A DNA stretch of 64,000 bases from assembly GCA_013339895.1 (NCBI GenBank), contig JABACO010000005.1, positions 9,947,898-10,011,897 of the forward strand, in the 5' to 3' direction. The notes under the pieces were generated by a model. It made no database searches, was not told the DNA's origin, and was given only the letters and a program-made list of their open reading frames with translations. The DNA is from Ephydatia muelleri. Its lineage: Eukaryota > Porifera > Demospongiae > Spongillida > Spongillidae. Below, in pieces: positions 1-9,152 of this stretch. How positions within the stretch are numbered: position 1 is the stretch's first letter; the number at the start of each line of letters is the position of its first letter. The position numbers and the translations under genes are program-made.

Positions 1-210
1 TGCCCCCCCCTCTCAACGGCACTGGATATGGGCTGCCAGCGGAATGCACATATTGCTTAAAATTGATACATGTGACAAGAGTAAGGGTGTGAGTATAGTG
101 ATCATGACTTTGTTTGCCCTGCTTGTGCATGTGGGAAGAGAAGAAGGAAATAAATTAACCATTCAGTATGCACTCTACAATGTGCATGCATTTTGTTGAT
201 GGTTAATTAT

Positions 211-242
<32 letters not shown>

Positions 243-1325
243 GGGGGTGTCTACAATGATATGTCATAACGACGTTTTTGTTGGAGATGCCTCTTACTCT
301 GACAAATATAAAAAGTGAAAAAGATAAAATAAATAAACAACCATGTTATTGAAGTCTTTTTCCATACCTAGGTCCAATAAAACACTTGATGGAGGCAGTA
401 GCTAAGTACTCTACTTGGAAGAGAAGCTACACAGATATGAGAACGATGAGGTGATGTATAATCTGTCGCACATAAAATCCCGTGAATATCTTGAGGACTC
501 AATAGTGACCGTAGAATGTTCCATCAGTGGGCCAAGATTAATCTATCTAATCCAGATACCACTGGACTTTCCACCTCCTCCTTGATAATGTCTGATTTTG
601 GTACACTGTATGTTTCCTTCAACAATTAGAACAATGAACAATACAGTCCCCTCTTAAATGGACCCCACCATGGCTTATGGAAATGTTGGAAGTGTCCCCT
701 TCACACTACACTGTTGTGCAGAAACACCAAGTCCCCAACACTGTAGGGCTTACCTCATACAGATCAATCATAAAAAACTCTTTTGATGATGCAGTTGTGT
801 TCTCACTTGATCATATACCCTCTGGAATGATTATTGCAACCATTTCTCAACATACTATTCATGATCACCACAGGGAGGTGCTGAAGGCTGGAGTATGATA
901 GAGTGAGATGTGAGCTTTGTCCCAAACATGAGTTCAAACTGAGTTTCCCTGCACAATTGCCAACAAGATTGTAACTAACTAAAGCCCCAATTCTGCTCAT
1001 CACCCTAGACTACAATACTTGGCATATTCAGCAATTAATATTCTGTTAAACCTCTCAACTAGGACATCAGATTGAGGGTGATATGGGTTTGTTCTTGTCT
1101 TTCGGATGCAAAAAAATTAAAATCAGTATTTACAAACACAGATGAATACATGAACTGCAAGCTTGATTACACTGGTATACCGGGTGCTTGGATAATGAAG
1201 GCAAAAGCAAAAGTTTTAATTTCTTAATAGGGTTATTAATCAAAATGAATGTATACAATGTGAAGGTTAAGCATATTATTTACCTTTAATAGGTGTAAAG
1301 ATAAAATCAAATACATTCAAATCAA
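1..1325. other. Non-coding stretch with a poly-G tract
   Basis: No gene is supported here. A T run followed by a tract of more than 20 G residues lies at about 212-247. The short open frames have no recognisable motifs. The stretch is AT-rich and probably intergenic or old repeat. Confidence 0.5.
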
Positions 1326-1329
1326 TCAA

Positions 1330-2210
1330 TATGCAGTTGCACTAATCATTTCACAAGAGGACAAACTTCCCTCTGTTGGTGCCACATTAACTGAAACAAG
1401 AAAATCTATGCACTCGGAAAATAGAAAACTACAAAATGCCCTTGCTGATTGCATATATGACAACCTATCTGCTAAGCAGCAATGACTGGTTGATCTTAGT
1501 AGGGAAAAAGGTGCATCCTCATGGTTATCTGTACTTCCTTTGGACGAGTTTGGTTTCTCTCTGCATAAGGGTGCATTTCGAGATGCACTTTGTTTGAGGT
1601 ATGGCTGGAGTCTCTCAAATGTGTCATCATCTTGTACCTGTGGTATGTCATTCTCTGTTGACCATGCAATGACGTGCAACTTGGGCGGCTTTCCAACAAT
1701 TCGCCATAATGAGATACGAGATCTCACTGCTTCCTTGTTATCAGAAGTATGCCATATTGCCATTGAACCTCACTTACAACCACTGAATGGTGAAGGCTTT
1801 CACCACAAATCTGCCAACACTGATGAGAATTCACATCTCGATATATGTGCCAGGGGTTTTTGGAATCATGGTCAGGATGCTTATGTTGATGTAAGCATCC
1901 TAATGCTCCAAGCTACCGTTCCATGGACTTGCCAGCAATATATCACAGACATGAATCGGAAAAAAAGCGACAATATAGTCAATGGGTGAAAGAGGTTGAG
2001 CATGGGGTCTTTACACCACTGGTTTTTAGTACAACAGGAGGAATGGCTCGTGAGTGTTCAACATTTTACAGGCATTTGGCAGACATGATTTCCACCAAGC
2101 AGGACAAACCTTATTCCCTTGTAGTTAGCTGGCTACGCACTGGACTCTCTTATGCTTCCCTCGTGCTGCTGTTCTGTGCATTCGTGGAAGCAGGTCATCA
2201 CATCGCCACC
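1330..2210 (+). pseudogene. Retroelement-derived C-terminal fragment, degenerate
   Basis: The translation contains the block FSLHKGAFRDALCLRYGW, then a CxC and a C-G-G-F/Y-P-x-I-R-H-N-E-I-R-D segment, LDICARGFW, and FTPLVFSTTGGM followed by WLR. This arrangement is the region downstream of reverse transcriptase in a repeat protein common in cnidarian and sponge genomes; I recognise it from family knowledge, not from a search. It may hold an endonuclease-like fold, but that is uncertain. It is broken: there is an in-frame TGA near 1485, and the frame shifts near 1910-1930, where the first frame ends at 1989 and the continuation is read in the frame starting at 1923. No reverse transcriptase domain precedes it, so only the 3' end of an element is present. 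Confidence 0.6.
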
Positions 2211-2539
2211 CTATTTAGGAACATGACCTTACCCTTGCCACTGTTGAGGGTAAGATACTATCCTCAGTCTAAAAATCTATCAGTAGCACTTTTGTTTTTA
2301 TGCAGTGCTTTGTATAGTATGTGGATTATTGTATTTGGATTAGGAACAAAAAAAAAGAAGATATAATAACATACAATGTTTAATCAATCGTGGGATTAAA
2401 AAACTGCTCATCAACCCTGAATGAAAGTTTGAAACATTATTAGATTTGAATTGTGTTTCATTAGTCATGTTTCAAAACAACATATTGTACAATATTTTTT
2501 TTACAAACAAATATACACATCAAACACAGAAAGGTACGA

Positions 2540-2830
2540 TTCTACACTCTTCGGAGAATGGCTCTGGCATTTGCTCTAATTAAGCAAATGCTTAAGTTGG
2601 AGAACAGGTCGAAAGAAGCCTGTGACTTTGGCAAGGACTTGTGGATTGCAAGCCGAGCAGCAACTTGTGCTAAAAACAATGAACCCTCCTTACCCCAAGC
2701 CCCATAGGAATAAACTGCTAGAGGGGTTGAGACCCATCCTAGAGCTGAACACTTTTCATCGTTGGCCTGGTGTTTCCTGCTCTCCGTTGCCTCAAGGACT
2801 GCACCAAACTAAAAACCACTACACTGATTA
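2540..2830 (-). pseudogene. Retroelement C-terminal fragment, copy 1 of 3 (most decayed)
   Basis: Read on the minus strand, the segment gives a block with SRKHQANDEKCSALGW, then YSYGAWGKEG and a tail resembling ICLIRANARAILRRV. The same order of motifs is found in the fragments at 3108-3512 and 3678-4070. It lies in the same orientation as those two. Frames are interrupted upstream, and no start codon or regulatory sequence can be identified. It is a dead repeat remnant. Confidence 0.5.
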
Positions 2831-3107
2831 TTAAATTAGTTATCGTACAATTATGTATATTATTATTATATAATTATATTATATATTAACTTACAACTGG
2901 TTAGGGCAAATGCTACATCAATCCTAGCCAGGTTAATGCCACCATCTTACTGATTTGTTGTATGTCTGTGTGTAGATGTTATTGCATATATACTATATGA
3001 ATAAATAACTGTAGCTTACAATTTTACATCAAAGCATAGAAATATTTATACACATATACATACATACATACATACCCTGACACACTGAGACACACTAGCT
3101 ATGAAAG

Positions 3108-3512
3108 TTACGATGATGAAATATCCCCCTCCTGAAGGGAACATCCACATCGTAAGAGGAGGGCTCGGGCATTGGCTCGCACAAGAGTCAAATTAAGGCG
3201 GCCGTACAGGCTGCAGACAACCTTGGACTTGGGGGAGTTGGTCCTTGTGGCAAGGTATGATGCGAGCCGTGAAAAAGCTTGTACCGCTTCGCTGCCCCAA
3301 GCTCCATATGACTCGGCCACAAGGGGAATACACGTCCACCCCAACTCGGAACACTTGGCATCATTGGCAGAGTGCTTCCTTAGCTCAGCGGCAACCGCTG
3401 CTGACCCTGCTGTGCGACCCGCTTCAGAGATAAAGGTAGGGTTAAGTGGAGACACCACAGTAAGGTCAAAGGCAGCAGGCTTGCCACAAAGCCTATATAA
3501 TAAAAATAACAA
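3108..3512 (-). pseudogene. Retroelement C-terminal fragment, copy 2 of 3
   Basis: A minus-strand open frame of 134 residues carries LTVVSPLNPTFISEAG, then AAELRKHSANDAKCSELGW, CIPLVAESYGAWG and LTLVRANARALLLRCG. These motifs match the C-terminal end of the repeat family whose middle part is at 1330-2210 on the other strand. The N-terminal part is missing. Short sequences at about 2895-2985 and 3548-3635 are inverted copies of each other and flank this fragment, so it may have been moved as a unit. Confidence 0.55.
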
Positions 3513-3677
3513 TTTAAAATATTATTAAATAATGCATACATATTATAACATCTACACACAGACAAAACAACAAATCAATAAGATGGGCATTAACCTGGTT
3601 AGGATGGATGTGGCATTTGCCCTAACCTGTTGTAAGTTAAGGCGGCCATGAATGTCATTCATGGTTACAGATTTAGG

Positions 3678-4070
3678 TTAGCTGCTCAGGGTTGAGGCAA
3701 TTGTGGAAAACAGTTGTGTGGCTTCTTTACTCCATGCCCCATAACTTTCAGCCACTACAGGAATGCAAACCCAACCCAGCTCAGAACACTTAGGGTTGTT
3801 TTCTTTATGTTTTCTTGCTTCAGTGGCGAGTGTGGCAGCAGTGGCTGTCACTCCCGCTTCCAATACGGTTTGTGGATTAAGCGGTGATGTGACAGACACA
3901 TCCAGGGCTGCTTTCCTGCCCATGACACAATTGGGAATCAGTATATCAGCTGGGCGGGTCTTGCTGTGGCTGGAGGTAAGGTTGTTGCCAACCGCTACCC
4001 GCACTCCAATGTGGGCACGGCGACACACTTCCACAATGCAGTCACGAAGTTTGTTGTGCCTGGTGACCAT
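3678..4070 (-). pseudogene. Retroelement C-terminal fragment, copy 3 of 3
   Basis: This minus-strand frame of 130 residues starts in a block with RHNKLRD followed by CRRAHIGV and RPADILI, then LDVSVTSPLNP, KCSELGWVCIPVVAESYGAW and a serine-rich end. It is the best preserved of the three adjacent copies and overlaps in content with copies 1 and 2, extending further toward the N-terminus. Related to the repeat protein at 1330-2210 by family pattern. No complete element surrounds it. Confidence 0.6.
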
Positions 4071-4083
4071 TCAACTTCAATAA

Positions 4084-4634
4084 CTTTTAAACTAATCATT
4101 AACTTTGATAACTTACAATTGAACCTTGTAATTCTTACATATTCATATCTTTTGTTACCTAAATAATCATCAAAATTAATTAGCACTATTTGTACCTTGA
4201 AATAGAATATGATGATTTATGAGGTGTTTGATATAACTACTTAAAAGTACTTACAGCAAGATATACAAAATCTAACTGAATTCATCGAATTTGCCATCAA
4301 GTGCTTAATTGATTTCAATCCTGAGATAGAAGCACAGTATGAAAGAGAAGCATTCTGACTCATAGCATTACCCCTGGTCCTCTGGTTGTGATGACCAAAG
4401 TAGAAAAAGCTATGGTGTGCACTGTACGTGCACACAAGTACATTTGAATACAATTTTTTGCCCCCATCACATACAAATGGAGTAATTGCCACTATTCATG
4501 CATTTTGAATGTATAAAACAGCAACTTGGTTACATCAAATGCCAAATATTTCAAAATCAATGTTAAATTCGTATAGAAAATACATGATATTCAGTTTGGA
4601 ACTGTTTCGTGTTGGTAGTGTGGATAATAACCCA
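4084..4634. other. Intergenic, AT-rich
   Basis: No coding signal is supported. This is the region 3' of the NRF-6-like gene on the minus strand and is AT-rich. Confidence 0.5.
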
Positions 4635-6686
4635 TCAACGTTTTGCCAGTCCACACATCTTGAACAGCGCAGCTTCCAAACTGCCAAGCGGAAACTCAAA
4701 AAAGATTGCCAGTACCCCAGCTGCTGCATATGATAGGACCACTGTTGCAGTTATCAGCTGAACACCAATCAACACATTGTAATGAATGGTCCCTGTGTAA
4801 CCTGATATCAATACACCCAGCACAATGGGATGGACGAGGTATGCACTGAACGTTAATCGACTGAGGGGTACCCAGAACCCCAGGGACAAAAATGTGTTGA
4901 CCCAACCCCCATGGCCGCTGTGACAAGCATATGTCACACAACCCAGCCCCACCCCCCATGCCAAACGGCTGAGCATGATGTAGCTCACATTGCCGGCAGC
5001 CGTGAATGGATGCTGATTCCATGTACCGTACAGCCCATACACACAGGCCATAAGGAGCCCAGCGGCCAAGACCCAGAGGCTGCCATACAAGGAGTAGTTC
5101 AGAACAAGGTGGCGACTTTTGATGAACATTTTTTTGAAAAATACGTATCCGAGTGCCAGTCCAACTAGGTAAGGTGCTATTCTACAGTAAGGCTTTATAT
5201 AAATGTCGTCTGAGTAGGCTGAATCGCTCTTTATAAAGATATTGGCGTCATATTGATAATAACCTGCGATCGCTCCAGTGGCAATCAGAGAAGAACAAAG
5301 TAAGACAGACAGTGAAATCACACCCAGTGGTAGGAAGCGAAACAGGAGCCATATAATAGGTGGAGAAATGATGTAAAACTGCATGTCCGTTGCAAGATAC
5401 CATACCCAGCCTATGCACTCGCTGTTGAGCTGGTAAGGGTAGAAGTTGTTGATGTAGAGCAAATTCGACCACCAGTATTTCTCACATGATCCAGCATTAA
5501 TTACTGCTGCTTCATTTCCGTGTGCATTCCAGAAGAGATGGGGTGCCATGGACCACCAGAAGAACATCACAAATGCCAAGGTTGGAGTCAGTCGCAAGTA
5601 TCGATGAAGGTAATATGCTACCAATGGAAACTTGCCCTTTTGTTTGCTCATTTGCTGGAGGGTAAGGTAGGAAGTGAGGAGCCCACTTAAAAAGAAAAAG
5701 GTATCAACTGAAAAAAATCCATTGACAATCACTTGAAATGGAAACTGCTTAGCTATTACATCGAATACAACAACTGCATTGTCAAAGTGACTAATGCCAA
5801 AGAAGTAGACATGACAAGTTACGACCCAGAACATACTTATGACTCGGATGCCATTGATGCAACCAATTGCATTTGGTGGCTGATGGGTGGAAAATATTGT
5901 GGGCAAAGTTTTGTGAAGGGAAAATGATGTTATGAGATCTAACAGGGGGGCAACATTTAGCCTCCTCTTCTTCTTCTTGGACTCATCCAGAAGAGTAGCA
6001 TTTTCCTCAACCTCTGTGTCACTGACAGCTTGTTTTTCATCATGGTTGACAACGCCATCTTCAATAGGCTTAGTACCAGTTTTGTTTATAGTGTTTAATC
6101 TTCGAGTCGCTGTGTCAATGGCTGTACCGACCCCCGAGAGTAGCACGAATAAGCAGCAGATGACAATCATGGTGATAGCACCCGCGCTGTAAGGAGAAGT
6201 CCGCTGGAGTACGCATTCCGCCCCTACGTAGCTAGTCCGCAAACTCGTGTCGTTTATGACGTTAGCAATGTCGGTGGTTGTGCAGGTCGCTGGAAGGCAG
6301 AGAGCAAAAGAATAGGAGACAGTATTAGTAGCAATGGTGATCAGAAACTGCAGAACGCAATACTTTGTTTCGCCAGTGTCCAAACACTCGTCGTAGCTTC
6401 CATACGCATATATGTTTCCATCGAACAATCCGGCCTCTGGCTTACCGGACGCATCTAGTATTCTATAGAACTTGGAAATATTCAGTTGGTCTCTGGAATT
6501 CATGAGCTGGTAGAAACCAGCAGTACATTCCGGCGACAAGGCTTCTGATTCTTGCAAAAAGCTATCTCTAAACAGATTTTCAACAGCTTCTAGTTCTGCA
6601 GGAATGGAGCTCTGCAGTGACAAGCAGCCTGAGTGGCACAGCAGAATGACCAGAACGACGCCCAATAAAAGATTAGTGGCAGACAT
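4635..6686 (-). CDS. NRF-6-like acyltransferase-3 membrane protein
   Basis: A single uninterrupted frame encodes 683 residues. It opens with a signal peptide (residues 1-24, hydrophobic LLLGVVLVILLC). Residues about 35-165 form the extracellular NRF (nose resistant to fluoxetine) domain, with cysteines typical of that domain, including a CLPATCT motif. A hydrophobic segment follows (about 168-190), then a charged linker with a KKKKRR stretch. From about residue 270 comes an acyltransferase-3 domain with about ten membrane spans; its first helix has INGIRVISMFWVVTCHVY, where the histidine is the conserved catalytic-site residue. In nematodes NRF-6/NDG-4 relatives affect lipid transport and drug response; the acyl substrate is unknown. 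The protein is probably in the plasma membrane or secretory pathway. It is intronless, unlike most neighbours. The length is typical of the family and the ATG sits right before the signal peptide. Confidence 0.9.
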   Translation of the reverse strand: MSATNLLLGVVLVILLCHSGCLSLQSSIPAELEAVENLFRDSFLQESEALSPECTAGFYQLMNSRDQLNISKFYRILDASGKPEAGLFDGNIYAYGSYDECLDTGETKYCVLQFLITIATNTVSYSFALCLPATCTTTDIANVINDTSLRTSYVGAECVLQRTSPYSAGAITMIVICCLFVLLSGVGTAIDTATRRLNTINKTGTKPIEDGVVNHDEKQAVSDTEVEENATLLDESKKKKRRLNVAPLLDLITSFSLHKTLPTIFSTHQPPNAIGCINGIRVISMFWVVTCHVYFFGISHFDNAVVVFDVIAKQFPFQVIVNGFFSVDTFFFLSGLLTSYLTLQQMSKQKGKFPLVAYYLHRYLRLTPTLAFVMFFWWSMAPHLFWNAHGNEAAVINAGSCEKYWWSNLLYINNFYPYQLNSECIGWVWYLATDMQFYIISPPIIWLLFRFLPLGVISLSVLLCSSLIATGAIAGYYQYDANIFIKSDSAYSDDIYIKPYCRIAPYLVGLALGYVFFKKMFIKSRHLVLNYSLYGSLWVLAAGLLMACVYGLYGTWNQHPFTAAGNVSYIMLSRLAWGVGLGCVTYACHSGHGGWVNTFLSLGFWVPLSRLTFSAYLVHPIVLGVLISGYTGTIHYNVLIGVQLITATVVLSYAAAGVLAIFFEFPLGSLEAALFKMCGLAKR

Positions 6687-7412
6687 ATCACAATAATAAC
6701 GCGTGACTATTTGGTGACGTAATCATCGCTGTCACGCTTAGATTGAGAACGGCAATAGTGCTGTATTACAATAATAATAATGATTAAATTATAATGGTGA
6801 AAAAAATTATACAACTATGAAGTGCCTGTTATAATTTTCGATATGAGCAGCTGGGCTGTTCTTTGTAATGTAAATGTATTGTACCCACTTTGTGCTTATC
6901 CTAACAACTAATTGAAGTTATAACATTATCTTGATTAAAAAATAAAACTCATAGAGTTTAAGGTATCCTCCAGTCTCCAGTACATGTCTTCATAGCTTAA
7001 TTTCAGTTGTTTTAAAAGCTGGATTATGAAAGTGGTACCTATGTTGATTAACAGTGTGCTGCAGCTTTTTATTCTCACTCTAACTGTTTAAGTTATGACA
7101 GTTGGCAAAATCCACCTCAGAATCATAGTATTCCTCACGGCAAATATCGGTCACAACTTAACAACTGCAATTTCCAGCCTGAACTGCAAGATTTTTGCTC
7201 ATGCTCTAATTAACAGCATGGTGCATGCATTAACGCAATTAATTACACAACTACATGTATGATGCCAGAGCATAAGGGATACATAATCTATGCAATAATC
7301 CAGATTATAATTTAATGTATACATGGACACTCCTGCATGATCAAACACACAGTAACATGAGAAAATGCATTAACATTTGCACACAAATAAACTTTGCCAA
7401 GTGATGGTCATA
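6687..7412. other. Intergenic between two minus-strand genes
   Basis: The 726 bp between the NRF-6-like gene and the 460-residue membrane protein gene have no open frame of interest. They should contain the promoter of the former and the 3' UTR of the latter; I can identify no individual element. Confidence 0.5.
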
Positions 7413-8795
7413 TTACATTAGTGCCTGACTAATCATTTTTGAAAACATTCTGTTGAAATTTTTTGGCATACAAATCAGCTTAACACAACTTGTGGCTGCC
7501 CCATGGTGTGCATTCAAATACACTCCTAGAACCAATTTCTGGAAATGCCCGCCTCCAAGAAGAAATAAGCAGGATGACCGTGAAGCAATGGCTCCCTGCA
7601 GAGCTGCAATGTAGCCCACATCATCGTCATTTTTCTCCCATAGCCCATTAATATCTTCAAGCTGCCAGATGCTCTGAAATGTTCTACCAAGAGCAGTTTC
7701 AATTTGCTCTGTGACGTAGTTAATATCATGAATTTGCTTTCCAAATTTTGCCAACGTGTCATTTAGTGTTGCACTGCCATACTTTCCAGCGTCTGTTGTC
7801 ACAAATGCCTTACGCGACTGTGGAGTCTGTTCTTTGTAAAGTGACTCAATATTGTGCAGGCAGTTGGTAATATTCTGGCTGCGATTAAGCATAATCAAGT
7901 ACCACTCAAGTCTGAGCATGACAGCTACAAACGTGCTGTTCCTGATGACTGATTTGATATAGTTATCTGCGTGTAGCTGCAACTCGGTACTGAACTGTAA
8001 GTTTCTGGCAGACATAGAGAGGTCTGCACTGCACCAAGGAGGCACATTTTGACATGCGAGCTCGGACTGCATGTGAAACTTCCACTGGTTGAATATCACC
8101 GTAATGCTTCGTGGGTGGTACTTTGAGTACAACTGGGAGTATAATGTCTTATCTGTAGAAACTGCTGTTGAAACACATACTAAGCACAAGGTTTGTACCA
8201 CATGAAAGTTGTATTGCTTTAAGTACACGACGGCTTTGTCAGAATCACCAGTATTTGTACAATTGTGTTGATATTCCATTGAATGTGCATTCCTTTTGTA
8301 CACGCAACCTTCCGGTTTGAAGAAAGGACAATTTTTTACTTGTATATCATCTATATAAACGAGTAACACTTTTCTCGGAGCCTCTTGAAGAAATCTTTCC
8401 CACGAAACTATGTGCGTCACTTCTGACCAATTGTAGTAATCATATTCCATTCTGTAGTAGTCGCTAAGTCTTTTAACGTTAATACCAGCTTCGCTGTCTC
8501 TCCACACATCGACACTGTGTATCAAATGTGACTTTCGCACGAATGGCTCGACCAAATAGGCGGGTAATTTGTGAGAGGAAGCCCAGCATCGCTGCGACAA
8601 GAGGCCTCGCAATCCAGCTACCTGCTGCCCGGCATATGCCAGTGTCAGCAGGAATCCTCTACTAGCGATGGTCGTGTCGACTCGTAAGCTGGTAGAGTGC
8701 CTCGCAACCAAACCCTCCCTCGAAATGACCAGCGTGGTCACAGTGAAAACGATGCACAGGCCTAGTAAAACTAGCAGGCAACGTCGCCGAGACAT
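7413..8795 (-). CDS. Type II membrane protein, possible glycosyltransferase-like
   Basis: A single frame encodes 460 residues. Residues 2-4 are arginine-rich, followed by a hydrophobic anchor (about residues 6-24, CLLVLLGLCIVFTVTTLVI), the layout of a Golgi type II protein. The lumenal part has N-glycosylation sites (for example NWS, NCT, NST, NRS). Near the N-terminus, a block reading AGQQVAGLRGLLSQRCWA then VEPFVR is followed by YYRMEYDYYNWSEV. Near the C-terminus is SSCLFLLGGGHFQKLV. The general layout recalls GDP-fucose-type glycosyltransferases, in which an N-terminal G/Q-rich loop begins the fold, but I cannot confirm this. The gene is intronless and divergent from LTV1, with 186 bp between the two start codons. 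Confidence 0.65.
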   Translation of the reverse strand: MSRRRCLLVLLGLCIVFTVTTLVISREGLVARHSTSLRVDTTIASRGFLLTLAYAGQQVAGLRGLLSQRCWASSHKLPAYLVEPFVRKSHLIHSVDVWRDSEAGINVKRLSDYYRMEYDYYNWSEVTHIVSWERFLQEAPRKVLLVYIDDIQVKNCPFFKPEGCVYKRNAHSMEYQHNCTNTGDSDKAVVYLKQYNFHVVQTLCLVCVSTAVSTDKTLYSQLYSKYHPRSITVIFNQWKFHMQSELACQNVPPWCSADLSMSARNLQFSTELQLHADNYIKSVIRNSTFVAVMLRLEWYLIMLNRSQNITNCLHNIESLYKEQTPQSRKAFVTTDAGKYGSATLNDTLAKFGKQIHDINYVTEQIETALGRTFQSIWQLEDINGLWEKNDDDVGYIAALQGAIASRSSCLFLLGGGHFQKLVLGVYLNAHHGAATSCVKLICMPKNFNRMFSKMISQALM

Positions 8796-8981
8796 GATTG
8801 AGACATGTTTTGTAGAGCTTCATGGTAGTGGATTTTCCCGCATGGAATGCGACGAATATGGTCTCTCATGACGTAGACGTTTGTATTGCAATACAGGTAT
8901 TACAGATAGTCAATCAACTACAATAACATAGCACAAGACATTACGTCATTTGTTGTAGGGAGCCACGTGGTGTTACTAAGG
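8796..8981. promoter_or_regulatory. Short divergent promoter region
   Basis: Only 186 bp separate the ATG of the minus-strand type II membrane protein from the ATG of LTV1 on the plus strand, so both 5' UTRs and core promoters must share this interval. No TATA box is evident. Short GACGTAG and CACGTGG-like motifs are present but I cannot assign a factor. Confidence 0.5.
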
Positions 8982-9095
8982 ATGGTACGTTTACTTGCAG
9001 TTGTATGCTTTTGGATGTTAGGCATTTCTTATGGGATAACAGCATATAGATTGAATGTGTTTATGAGCTTGTATGTGTTTTTTGCGTGTGCGTAC

Positions 9096-9152
<57 letters not shown>

